The translations under genes were made by a program, and so were the position numbers. From an uncultured Duodenibacillus sp. (GTDB lineage: Bacteria; Pseudomonadota; Gammaproteobacteria; Burkholderiales; Burkholderiaceae_F): 52,601 nucleotides of DNA. Positions 16,980 through 25,349 of the stretch are shown here, in pieces (positions within the stretch are counted from its first letter, which is position 1; every line of letters starts with the position of its first letter). Location of the stretch: positions 1 to 52,601 of the forward strand of contig CALXKM010000016.1 in the NCBI GenBank assembly GCA_944388865.1, written 5' to 3'. Below the pieces are notes generated by a model. It did not search any database, was not told where the DNA came from, and saw only the letters and a list, made by a program, of their open reading frames with translations.

Positions 16980-18098
16980 TCAGGGCACAACCTTAATTGT
17001 CATTGATTTATCCAAAACTTTCACATTGTCGGCAATGGAGCGGCTCACCCAGAGCGTCTTCAGATCCGAAGAGACGAGAATGACGCTCAGTTTTTCGCGC
17101 TCAGCGGCGGCCAGCGCCTTTTTCGAACCCATAGCAAAAAGAGCCGTGCACCAGCCATCGGCCGCAGCGCCGTCGGCGTTGACGATGGTGACGCTCGCCA
17201 GATCCGTTGCTGCCGGCTCTCCCGTGACGGCGCTCAGAATATGGCCGTACGTTTTGCCTGCCGATTCGATTTTTCGCTCATAAGCGCCGCTTGTGATCAC
17301 CGATACTGCGCTTGCTTCAAGCACGGCAAGAATCGTATTGCGCTCGGCATCGGGCCTTTGCACGCCGATGCGCCAATTCTGACCGGACGGATTGTTGGCG
17401 ATGAGCGCCACGTTGCCGCCCAAATCGATGATGCCGTGGTCAGCTCCGATGCGCTTCATGTCTTGGACCAACGCCGAACCGATCCAACCCTTGGCAATGG
17501 CGCCCAGATCCAGACTTTGTCCGGCATCAATACGCACGCGGCAGGCCCCAGGAGTTTCATCAACAGCGATGCGTTTGTAGTCGACCTTTTCGAGCGCCTT
17601 TTTAATGTCTTCTTGCTTGGGATGCTTGTCGCCGCCAAAGCCGATCTTCCAGACATTGACGAGCGTACCGATCGTCGGTTCGAAAGCGCGGTCAGACTTT
17701 TGGGCGATCGTTTTGGCTGTTTGCACAAGCGCGGCGATGCGGCAGTCCACGGGCACCCATTGACCCGCATTCTTATTGACTTCGTTTAAGGGGCCGTCGC
17801 CGTGCACGGTAAAAAGCTTTTCGTATTCGGCCACTTTGGCCTCAAATGCATCGGCAAAGCCGGCTGCCGTCTTCTCATCGGCCGCATAGAGCTTGGCCGA
17901 GACAATCGTGCCCATCGAAAGCCCTGCATATCTGGCTTCATAAACCGAATCGGCCTGAGGCGAAGACGAGGAAACGGCCCCAGCGGCAGAGCCCTGCGCC
18001 TGCGCAGCTGCGCTCAAAGGAAAAGTCAAAAACAACGCCGCGCTGCTGATGGCCGCGGCGAGCCCTACGCGTAGATGCCAATTGCCGACTGTGCGCAT
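16980..18098 (-). CDS. apbE: FAD:protein FMN transferase
   Basis: Exported flavin transferase that links FMN covalently to a Thr/Ser of periplasmic or membrane proteins. The 372-residue product starts at ATG 18098 with a clear signal peptide (RVGLAAAISSAALFLTFPLSAAAQA). Motifs are SMGTIVSAKLYA, SLDLGAIAKGW, GIIDLGGNVALI and AAADGWCTALFAMG, all in family order. The signal sequence lacks a lipobox cysteine. The likely client is the FMN-binding protein at 26083-26412, which has the flavinylation-type GAT motif. 45 bases separate apbE from the amidohydrolase; that linkage looks incidental. Confidence 0.94.
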   Translation of the reverse strand: MRTVGNWHLRVGLAAAISSAALFLTFPLSAAAQAQGSAAGAVSSSSPQADSVYEARYAGLSMGTIVSAKLYAADEKTAAGFADAFEAKVAEYEKLFTVHGDGPLNEVNKNAGQWVPVDCRIAALVQTAKTIAQKSDRAFEPTIGTLVNVWKIGFGGDKHPKQEDIKKALEKVDYKRIAVDETPGACRVRIDAGQSLDLGAIAKGWIGSALVQDMKRIGADHGIIDLGGNVALIANNPSGQNWRIGVQRPDAERNTILAVLEASAVSVITSGAYERKIESAGKTYGHILSAVTGEPAATDLASVTIVNADGAAADGWCTALFAMGSKKALAAAEREKLSVILVSSDLKTLWVSRSIADNVKVLDKSMTIKVVP

Positions 18099-18371
18099 GT
18101 ACTCAAACTTGAATTTCTGACGATAAATAGAAGCGGTCGCGTCCTGAAGCAAATCCTGCGACCGCAAAAAAACGTCCGCGACATCAGAAAGCCGGGACGA
18201 TGCCTGACGCAATTTAGCACATTGCACGCGCCTGCACCGTTGCAACTGCGGCGTTGTTGCCGCAAAATACTTTGAGCCCTAGCAACGCAGTTAGCCTCTG
18301 AAGGCGCGCGTGCTTGTATTTTTTTGCGCGGGAGTTTTTTGCTTCACAACTTCAAATAAGGAAGCCTTCTT

Positions 18372-19088
18372 ATGCCTCAAATGACGATTTCCGGTTCAAT
18401 AGATCCGCTCTTGAGCGTGGTTCTCGAAAAGGGCGAGGCGATTTTTGCCGAACGCAACGCCATGGTGTCGATGGATTCGACGCTGGCATTGACGGGCCGA
18501 GCCAAAGGAGGCATTTTTTCGGCGCTCTCGCGTAAATTCCTCAACGATGAAAGCTTTTTCCAGCAGAAAATCGAAGCCGTCGACGGCGCAGGTGAAGTCC
18601 TTCTGACGCCGACGCTTCCGGGCGATGTATGCATCCTGACCTGTGGAGAACACCAATACATGATCTCCGACGGCGCCTACCTGGCAAGCACCGAAACGGT
18701 TGAACTCGAGGCAAAGTCCCAAGGACTAGGGCGGGCATTACTCGGCGACTCGGGCGGATTTTTCGTTATGAGCACCGAAGGCCACGGACAGATTGCCGTC
18801 AGCGGCTTTGGCTCAATGCGCGCCATCGAACTTGACGGGTCCCGTTCGGTCTACGTCGACAACGGGCACCTCGTCGCATGGGATCGAGAGCTTGAGTACG
18901 AACTTGCGCTCAACACCGCAAAGCAAGGCTTTTTCGGCAAACTGCTGCACAGCCAGACCTCGGGCGAAGGCATTGTTCTGAAGTTCTCCGGCCGCGGAAA
19001 GCTTTTCGTCTGCTCGCGCAACCGCGGAGGCTTCGTTGACTGGATGCTCTCTCAGATGCCCCAGGAAAAAGCTCCGAAAAACGACTAA
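18372..19088 (+). CDS. AIM24-family protein (TIGR00266)
   Basis: 238-residue protein of the AIM24/TRAP-like beta-helix family, found in bacteria and in the mitochondrial cristae protein Aim24; biochemical role unknown. Signs of the family are VLEKGEAIFAERNAMVSMD near the N-terminus, the Phe/Gly-rich SALSRKFLNDESFF segment, and GLGRALLGDSGGFFVMSTEGHGQIAVSGFG, followed by VDNGHLVAWD. No signal peptide. AAGGAAG lies ten bases before ATG 18372. It is 443 bases upstream of the envelope operon on the same strand, so co-transcription is possible but not shown. Confidence 0.88.
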   Translation: MPQMTISGSIDPLLSVVLEKGEAIFAERNAMVSMDSTLALTGRAKGGIFSALSRKFLNDESFFQQKIEAVDGAGEVLLTPTLPGDVCILTCGEHQYMISDGAYLASTETVELEAKSQGLGRALLGDSGGFFVMSTEGHGQIAVSGFGSMRAIELDGSRSVYVDNGHLVAWDRELEYELALNTAKQGFFGKLLHSQTSGEGIVLKFSGRGKLFVCSRNRGGFVDWMLSQMPQEKAPKND

Positions 19089-19531
19089 GCGCCGGCTGCC
19101 GCCAAACGAAGCGCTGCTATCAGAGGCAAAAAGCAGAGCGCACCCAAAAAAAACAAATCACCCTCCTTATGACAGATTTGCAACACTTTCTTACAGGAGC
19201 AATTCGACAGTGGGATAATGGGGGTTCATGGTTTGATCAAGGCCGGCTTTTTTGTGCGTTTTTTTGTTGTCCATGCCGTCATCGACTTGCATTCACCTTG
19301 ATTCAAGGCTCTGCGTGCTGAGCAATGTGATGCGAGCAAAGCAACGGCTGAGAAATAGCGTTCTGCCGTCTCAACGAGTGCGTTTGCGCTCGCGGCTTTC
19401 TGCGTGCGGCTTGCTTCAGTCCGCGGACGCCCGTTTTGCCGCGCCCGCAGATTCTTCTGTGCGGATTTCTTTTCCTTTTCAACTTTTCGGCGCTTCTTGC
19501 TTGCTGCGCCGGTTTTTTTGCGTGCTAAAAA
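19089..19531. other. Long leader region of the exported-protein operon
   Basis: 443 bases with no convincing gene. The sequence GGATAATGG near 19212 is a possible -10 element; I could not pair it with a good -35. From about 19240 the plus strand is very T/C-rich with several runs of T (for instance after GCCGGC at 19242-19247). No Shine-Dalgarno sequence precedes the first gene of the operon (GTGCTAAAAAATG). This suggests a long untranslated leader. Confidence 0.4.
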
Positions 19532-20425
19532 ATGAAAACAGCTCTTCTTAAAACCGCCGTTATTTTGTCAATCGGATTGTTCGGCGCCTCCATCAACGCC
19601 AATGCTCAGGCACTTGCCAAATGGCGCGTTGCCGTCTCCGAGCTTCAAATCAGCCCGGCTCTTTCTGCTTCTGCAGCCAAGACCGTCCAGCAGTCGAGTC
19701 TGCGCACGGACATTGAAGACGCCATTCGCAACGGCCGCAAATTCGAAGTCGTCTCGCGCAATACGGCCAAGATGCAGGCTCTGCGCGCCGAGCAGCAGTT
19801 TGCCCAGTCCGGCTTGGCTGCCGGCGACGCCGCCGCCACCGGTCAGATGTCCAACGCCCAGTCGCTTGTCGTCGTCGAAGTCCAAAACTTCGCCTTCGGC
19901 CGCTCGGCAAACAAGATCCCCAACATCGAAAACAAATACCGCATCAGCGACTATGCCAACATCGAGCTCAACGTGCAGATTCTCGACACTACCAAGGGCA
20001 CGATGACGGGGTCCTTCAATGTAGAGGCCAAGGCATCAAGCGGTACGCGCGTGAGCAACTCCGTCGGCTCGCCAAGCCGCGACATTCTCGACAAGGCGCT
20101 TGATCGCGCAGCTGCCGACCTGGCCAACCAGCTCTCCGATACGATTTTTCCGATTACCGTCATCCAGGCCAAGGGCAAGCAGCTCTACGTCAACCGCGGC
20201 GCTGACGGCGGCCTCAAGGTCGGCGACAAATTCATCATCTTCCGTCCAGGTGAAGCTCTGATTGACCCGACCACCGGCGAAAATCTGGGCTCAGCGGAAG
20301 AAGAAGTTGGAACCGCCAAGGTTGTGCGCGTCAATCCGAAATTCACCATCATGGAAGTGACCAACGGCGACGTCGCCCTGATGGAAGCCGGATTCATCCT
20401 GCGCCGCCCGGTTGCTGGAAAGTAA
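19532..20425 (+). CDS. CsgG-like exported protein
   Basis: 297 residues with a Sec signal peptide (ending near NANAQA, residue 26). The central part resembles the CsgG/curli-secretion fold: RVAVSELQISP (the strand-1 motif), DIEDAIRNGRKFEVVSRNTAKMQAL, LVVVEVQNF, and ANIELNVQILDTTKG. Unlike CsgG it has no lipobox cysteine. Residues 207-291 form a C-terminal module (GLKVGDKFIIFRPGEALIDP...VGTAKVVRVNPK) that is repeated in the next gene. No curli subunits are nearby. It is first of six exported-protein genes; 19 bases separate it from the next start. Function unknown; an outer-membrane-associated periplasmic role is inferred. Confidence 0.75.
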   Translation: MKTALLKTAVILSIGLFGASINANAQALAKWRVAVSELQISPALSASAAKTVQQSSLRTDIEDAIRNGRKFEVVSRNTAKMQALRAEQQFAQSGLAAGDAAATGQMSNAQSLVVVEVQNFAFGRSANKIPNIENKYRISDYANIELNVQILDTTKGTMTGSFNVEAKASSGTRVSNSVGSPSRDILDKALDRAAADLANQLSDTIFPITVIQAKGKQLYVNRGADGGLKVGDKFIIFRPGEALIDPTTGENLGSAEEEVGTAKVVRVNPKFTIMEVTNGDVALMEAGFILRRPVAGK

Positions 20426-20444
20426 CTGCCTGCAGGGGACGCAA

Positions 20445-21680
20445 ATGCAAAACACTTTTCTGAACACCTCCATCAAGACGGCTTTAGCGGGCGCGCTTGC
20501 CGTCTGCATCGGGTGCGCTGCGGCCGCAGGCATCACGACGAAGACCGTCAATGCCGAAGGCTACGGCGCCGATCGCAAGGAAGCTGTCAACGCCGCGCTT
20601 GTCGAGGCTGTCGCCAAGGTGCGCGGTTTGTCGATCGTCAACGTCTCTGCCTCTGCCAAGGCTTCGACTTCAACGGGCTTTAATCTTGGCAGCAAATCGA
20701 TTCGCATGGGCGCAGTGAGCGAATCCAACGCCGACGCAACGGCCTCGGAAACCGCAGGCTCCGTCAAGAGCTATGAAGTGATCAGCGTGACGGAAGAAAA
20801 TGGGCGTCTGCACGCCAAGATTTCTGCCGACATCTCCGTCTACAAAGCCGATCAGTCCAACAATCGCCGAAGCATTGCCGTGGTGCCGTTTCGCATTCCC
20901 GAAGATGCCCCTGCTCAGTACGAAAAGTTTCAGCAATTTATCAGTCAGGGTGCGGTCGACTATGTGACGAGCACGCGCCACTTTGCTGTTGTTGACCGCA
21001 GCTACGAAAAGGAGCGCATATTTGAATTCCTGCGGCTTTTGCTGCCCGACGTCAACCGCGACGAGCGAGCCCGCATCGGCAACAGCACCGGCACGGACTA
21101 CCTCGTGGTGGGCGACATCATGAATTATCAGACTCGCAAGACAAAAACCAAAGTTCCGTACACGAACGAAATTCTCGAAAAGGAAACAACTTCGGCTACG
21201 GTTGCTTGGCGCGTCTTGGAGGCTGCCACAGGACAGATACTGGCCGCCGGCACGCTCAAAAAGGACTTCAACTCGATTGATCCCGACATCGGCCGCACGA
21301 TCGGCGAAGAAATTGCCGAAAAGATTGCCGACATCATTTATCCGATCGTCGCCCTTGAATTCAGCAACGGCCGCATTTCGCTTGCCCAAGGCGGCGGCTC
21401 CATGAAAGTCGGCCGCGTCTATACGCTCAATCGCTACGGAAAAGCCCAAATCGACCCCTACACCCGCGAACCGATGGCTCGCGAAGAAATTCCTGTCGGA
21501 AAGGTTCGGATCGTTTCCGTCAGTCCCAAGATCTCCTACGCCGAAGTCATCGACAGCCGCGTTGATCTCTCCGGCATGGGCCCCAAGGAGTACGTCCTTC
21601 GCGCCATTGACGACGGAATGTCCGGATCCTCGCGCGGAGCTGCCAAACCTGCCGTCAAAACCATGACTCCGGCCTGGTAG
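20445..21680 (+). CDS. FlgT/CsgG-like exported protein
   Basis: 411 residues. After a signal sequence (to about residue 28) comes an N-domain EGYGADRKEAVNAALVEAVAKVRG (38-61) like that of FlgT and LPP20-type proteins, then a CsgG-like middle domain beginning RRSIAVVPFR (141-150) with RHFAVVDRSYEKERIFE, DYLVVGDIMNY and VAWRVLEAATGQILAAG. Residues 299-375 carry a C-terminal module homologous to that of the preceding protein (MKVGRVYTLNRYGKAQIDPYT...VGKVRIVSVSPK). FlgT belongs to the flagellar outer-ring, but no flagellar gene is near. ATG 20445 has AGGGG ahead. IGC at 22-24 is a poor lipobox. Confidence 0.75.
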   Translation: MQNTFLNTSIKTALAGALAVCIGCAAAAGITTKTVNAEGYGADRKEAVNAALVEAVAKVRGLSIVNVSASAKASTSTGFNLGSKSIRMGAVSESNADATASETAGSVKSYEVISVTEENGRLHAKISADISVYKADQSNNRRSIAVVPFRIPEDAPAQYEKFQQFISQGAVDYVTSTRHFAVVDRSYEKERIFEFLRLLLPDVNRDERARIGNSTGTDYLVVGDIMNYQTRKTKTKVPYTNEILEKETTSATVAWRVLEAATGQILAAGTLKKDFNSIDPDIGRTIGEEIAEKIADIIYPIVALEFSNGRISLAQGGGSMKVGRVYTLNRYGKAQIDPYTREPMAREEIPVGKVRIVSVSPKISYAEVIDSRVDLSGMGPKEYVLRAIDDGMSGSSRGAAKPAVKTMTPAW

Positions 21681-21706
21681 AAATCAATTAGAGAGAGTTT
21701 TTTGAA

Positions 21707-23161
21707 ATGAAGATTGCACTCAACGTTCTTTCGGCTTCCGTTCTTCTGGCAATGTCGGTGAGCTTTGCATCAAATTCAGCGGCCCAACCTCAAACCGTCG
21801 TGACAACCCCGACAGCAGCGGCCAGCGCTCAGACGCAGGTTGCCTCTGCTGCGCCCGTTGCCGTCGTAACGGTCGAGACCGTCAAAGACATCAATCAGAT
21901 CCCTGTGGCCGATCAGCAGCCCACTGTTAAAAAGCAGCGTCCGAGTCATGCTGTCCGAGAAAAAATTACGGCCTACGTGAAATCCAAGGGCATCGTGATC
22001 GCAACCAATCAAGATGGAAAGACCTTCTATGACGGCTACGCCACGGTCAAGATCAACCGTGCCAGTCCCGACTACGGCAAAGCGCTTGCCATGGCCTATC
22101 AGGAGGCCTACATGGCTGCGCTGGCCAAATTTGCCGAACAGCTCGAGCAAACCGTTGCAGACCGTCTCGAGCGCGATCTCTTCACCGACAGCAGCACCAA
22201 CGCCAGAGAGTTTGCCGCCGAACCCGGACAGAGCAAAATCCAAACGCTCATCGACAAGGGGCTTGAGCTTGCTGGAGCAAAGCTCGATGATGCCTTAAGA
22301 AAGCTTGGCACCACCGAGGCTCAGATCAAGAGCCTTTCGCCGGCCGAAAAGAAGACCCTTTACAAGAACTCGATTCTGCAGACCACCGTGCAGCACGCTT
22401 CTCTTGCCTTGGGCGGCATCAACATTCAGCAGAACTTCATCGAAAGCGATGAAAAGGGCAATGCCGCCGTCGGCGTTCTGATTGCCTACTCGCCCAAAAT
22501 GGCCTCGGTTGCCGAGTCGCTTGCACGCGGTGAAAAGCCTCTGATCCGCGCTGTCGGTCAGCCCTTAGAGGAGCTGCTGCCCTTGAACGAGCCCGAAAAG
22601 CTCGCGCAGAACTTTGGCCCGCGTCTTTTGATTGACAGCTACGGGCCCGTCATCGTGTCTTTCGGCTTGTGGAGCTCTTCGTACACGGGCACCGATGACG
22701 TTCTGGCAGACCAATACGAACAGGCAGCTCTGCGGCAAGCCAATGCCGATGCCAACGCACAAATCGCGCGCTTTCTTTCTGTGTCCTTTACCACCGACTC
22801 TGAAGCCACCAGAGGCGCATCGGCCGAACGCTATGTTGAAAAAGACAAGCAGACGGGACGTGCGGGCGCCGACATTGCCAAAAACATCATCACAGATCGC
22901 TTAAGCGAGCAAAGCGTAGCTCAAGCCAATGCGCGGCTTTCCGGCGTTGAAACTCTCAAGGAGTGGACCTGGCAGATGCCCGAAGGCCAGCTTCTAGTCG
23001 GCGTCGTGAAGGCATACCGCTTTGCCGGCATAGAAAATGCCCGAAAGATCCTCGAGGGGCCGCAGGAAGAGAGTCAGCCAGAACCTCAGCCGCAGGACCA
23101 GAACCCGGTCGGCGCCATCAGCAGTCAAGGAAGTGTTGAGTCTTCGCTTGACGTCTTTTAA
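21707..23161 (+). CDS. Exported protein of unknown function
   Basis: 484 residues, family not recognised. A Sec signal peptide (cut near SNSAA-QPQ, residue 27) is followed by an Ala/Thr/Val-rich linker to about residue 75, then a mixed alpha/beta body. A helical stretch DYGKALAMAYQEAYMAALAKFAEQLEQTV recalls the amino-terminal helix of FlgT/LPP20-like proteins; ALRQANADANAQIARFLSV and EWTWQMPEGQLLVGVVKAY near the C-terminus look like a second such unit. The tail is Gln/Glu/Pro-rich. Lengths and phase place it inside the operon, 26 bases after the FlgT/CsgG-like gene. Probably periplasmic. Confidence 0.7.
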   Translation: MKIALNVLSASVLLAMSVSFASNSAAQPQTVVTTPTAAASAQTQVASAAPVAVVTVETVKDINQIPVADQQPTVKKQRPSHAVREKITAYVKSKGIVIATNQDGKTFYDGYATVKINRASPDYGKALAMAYQEAYMAALAKFAEQLEQTVADRLERDLFTDSSTNAREFAAEPGQSKIQTLIDKGLELAGAKLDDALRKLGTTEAQIKSLSPAEKKTLYKNSILQTTVQHASLALGGINIQQNFIESDEKGNAAVGVLIAYSPKMASVAESLARGEKPLIRAVGQPLEELLPLNEPEKLAQNFGPRLLIDSYGPVIVSFGLWSSSYTGTDDVLADQYEQAALRQANADANAQIARFLSVSFTTDSEATRGASAERYVEKDKQTGRAGADIAKNIITDRLSEQSVAQANARLSGVETLKEWTWQMPEGQLLVGVVKAYRFAGIENARKILEGPQEESQPEPQPQDQNPVGAISSQGSVESSLDVF

Positions 23162-23196
23162 ACCAACTCAATCAAACCAGTAAAAGGAACAGAGCA

Positions 23197-24744
23197 ATGA
23201 GAAACATCAAAAAACTTCTGCTTGCAGCTGCAGTCACGGCCGCTCTTGCCGGCTGCGCAACCACACGCAGCGACTCTCTCGGCCTGGCTGAAAACGAAGG
23301 CGTAAAAACATACGCTGAAGCCTATCAGCCCGCCCGCGACCTGCTCACCGCCGGCAATTTCGACGAAATGAGAGCAAAGATGAAGACTCAGGTCCTCGAC
23401 AAGGACGGCAAGGAGCTCTCCAACGAAGAAATTCACGAAAAGCTTCTTAAGTCGGCAAGCGAACTGTCCCTGATGGAGCGCGGCCTGCTGTCGCTCAATC
23501 TGGGCAAATTTGAACGCGCCCTGTTCTTCTTTGACATTGCCGAAGAAAAGCTCAACTTTGCCGAAGACAATGAAGGCATCGGCGACAAGGGAGCCTCGCT
23601 GTTTAAGTCGGGCATGGCCATGCTCACCGGCGCTTCGGAAATGTCCGACTATGAAGTGCGCAGCTACGAAAAGGTGATGCTGCTCAACTACAAGGCTCTG
23701 TGCTACATGCTGCTTGGCGACCGCAAGGCCTACAACGTCACGCGCCGCGCCATTGACCTGCAGCAGCAGGAATGGGAAAAGTTCCAGCAGAAAAAAGTCG
23801 AACTTGAGGAAAAACTTGCCAAGGACGGCATGGAACTCGGTCCTGACGGCGTACCGGTGCCTGTAAAGGGCGCAGCCGCTCCGAAGGCTGCCGCCGCCCA
23901 GCAGCAGGCTGCCGCTGCTCAGGCCCCTGACATGAATCAGATCATCTCCAACATCAATGTTGATGACCGAACCGAAGAAGTCAAGAAAAAGGCAGCTCTT
24001 GTCACGTCGGCCTACGTCAACCCCTTTGGCGACTACATGAATGCTGTTTTGCAGGAATTCGACAGCCTTGAAGACAAGTCGCTTCGCGACAACGCACGCA
24101 TTTCCTATGAAAAAGTCGTCAAGAACAATAAGGACTGCAGAGCAGCGAAGATCGCTCAAAAGTCCGTCATGAAGGGCATCGGCAAGAATCAAAAGCTCGT
24201 GCAGGTGATCTTGTCAGACGGCTTTGCTCCCTATCAGCTCGAAAAAAGCCAGGAGTTCGTCGTCGGCAAATACCGCGCCACAGTCAACTATTCGAGCGCA
24301 ACGCCTGTTGAGTCGCCCTTGGTTGCCGCCAACGTCAAGGTCGGCGGCAAGAACGTGAAGATGTCGAGCCTCACGAAGATGGAATCGATCATCTTGCGCG
24401 ATGAACAGGACAACCTGCCGTGGCGCACCCTGGACATCGCTCTGGCGCTGCTGCGCTCTGCCGTTGCCAATGACCAGCTCGGCGTCCTAGGCGGGGCACT
24501 TGCGAGCGCAATTCAGCATCCTGATACCCGCTCTTGGCTGAGCCTGCCCAATCAGGTGCTCGTGAGCCGCATTGTTGTTCCCGCCAATCAAAACGCCATT
24601 GAGCTGACGACCGTCGACAAGGACGGCAAGACGCTTGCTGCAACCAAAGTTGAGATCGCCGACAAGGGCCCGACTGTTGTTTATGCTGTCAATTACGGCA
24701 ATCACATTCAGGCCTACGCCAACGCCTTCTCGTGGGTGAAATAA
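23197..24744 (+). CDS. COG3014-type lipoprotein
   Basis: 515-residue lipoprotein: signal sequence with lipobox LAGC at Cys19. The N-terminal half is helical and TPR-like (SELSLMERGLLSLNLGKFERALFFFDIAEEKL, then VMLLNYKALCYMLLGDRKAYNVTRRAIDLQQQEW), followed by an Ala/Gln-rich linker near residues 230-250 and a second half with NPFGDYMNAVLQEF and NLPWRTLDIALALLRSA. This matches the uncharacterised family COG3014, which I recall as a frequent neighbour of LpoB and YcfL. Good ribosome site AAAGGAACAGAGCA. Probably anchored in the outer membrane facing the periplasm. Confidence 0.8.
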   Translation: MRNIKKLLLAAAVTAALAGCATTRSDSLGLAENEGVKTYAEAYQPARDLLTAGNFDEMRAKMKTQVLDKDGKELSNEEIHEKLLKSASELSLMERGLLSLNLGKFERALFFFDIAEEKLNFAEDNEGIGDKGASLFKSGMAMLTGASEMSDYEVRSYEKVMLLNYKALCYMLLGDRKAYNVTRRAIDLQQQEWEKFQQKKVELEEKLAKDGMELGPDGVPVPVKGAAAPKAAAAQQQAAAAQAPDMNQIISNINVDDRTEEVKKKAALVTSAYVNPFGDYMNAVLQEFDSLEDKSLRDNARISYEKVVKNNKDCRAAKIAQKSVMKGIGKNQKLVQVILSDGFAPYQLEKSQEFVVGKYRATVNYSSATPVESPLVAANVKVGGKNVKMSSLTKMESIILRDEQDNLPWRTLDIALALLRSAVANDQLGVLGGALASAIQHPDTRSWLSLPNQVLVSRIVVPANQNAIELTTVDKDGKTLAATKVEIADKGPTVVYAVNYGNHIQAYANAFSWVK

Positions 24745-24757
24745 TTCGTGAATCAGC

Positions 24758-24791
24758 CTCGCTTGAGCCCACACCTTTCGGCTCAGGCGAG
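24758..24791 (+). repeat. Intra-operon hairpin
   Basis: Twelve-pair stem CTCGCTTGAGCC (24758-24769) / GGCTCAGGCGAG (24780-24791) with one G-T pair and a ten-base loop. There is no T-run, so it is unlikely to stop transcription. It may be an RNA-processing or stability element that separates the COG3014 gene from the ycfL-lpoB pair. Confidence 0.6.
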
Positions 24792-24818
24792 CATCATCAA
24801 CATTGAGGTTTTGTCCAT

Positions 24819-25334
24819 ATGAAAAAACTTTGCCTTGCGCTTGCCTGCGGCGCCTTAGTTCTGTGCGGCTGCCAAACGCCCGCCCCTGTGAGCGCCCCAG
24901 AGCCTGAGCCCTTGCTGCTGTCGGCTAATGTCGCCCCCGGCGTTGCCGTTCACTATGACAACGAACTCGTTGCCAGCGCGCTTGAGGTTGTGCGCGCCAA
25001 CATCAACGCCTCGGGCAGACTTCCGAAGCTCACTTTTCAGATCAGAAACAAGATTTCCCAACGCTATCCGATTGAGTACCGCATTGAATGGCTTGATGCC
25101 GACGGCGCCCCGCTGATGGTCTCGAGCGCCTGGCAGCAGGTCACGCTTTCGGGCAATGCCATTCGCGCCGTCACGAGCATGGGCAAGAGCCCCGATGCCA
25201 AGACGGTCAACATCGCGTTGCGCATTCCGCAGCCTGTTGAAATCTTTGTTCCTGAGCCCGATCCCATGGAGCAGATGAAGATGCAGGAAGAATACAACCG
25301 TCAAATGATGCAAAACGCTCAGCAACCGCAATAA
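24819..25334 (+). CDS. YcfL-like lipoprotein (DUF1425)
   Basis: 171-residue lipoprotein with a signal peptide and lipobox-like LCGC (Cys19). The body LTFQIRNKISQRYPIEYRIEWLDADGAPL...WQQVTLSGN...ITSM-like AVTSMGKSPDAKTVNIALR matches the YcfL family, an Ig-like beta-sandwich in the outer-membrane lipoprotein encoded beside lpoB in E. coli. A C-terminal Met/Gln-rich tail of about 25 residues is extra. It directly precedes the LpoB-like gene, which supports the assignment. The function of YcfL itself is not known. Confidence 0.82.
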   Translation: MKKLCLALACGALVLCGCQTPAPVSAPEPEPLLLSANVAPGVAVHYDNELVASALEVVRANINASGRLPKLTFQIRNKISQRYPIEYRIEWLDADGAPLMVSSAWQQVTLSGNAIRAVTSMGKSPDAKTVNIALRIPQPVEIFVPEPDPMEQMKMQEEYNRQMMQNAQQPQ

Positions 25335-25349
25335 CTTTTAGCAACCGTT

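Noticed and set aside
19532-21680. Curli secretion system
   Set aside because: The CsgG-like proteins suggested curli, but there are no CsgA/B/E/F-like genes, and the first protein lacks the CsgG lipobox.
20445-21680. Flagellar outer-ring gene (flgT) in a flagellar context
   Set aside because: Domain order recalls FlgT, but there is no flgO, flgP or other flagellar gene nearby.
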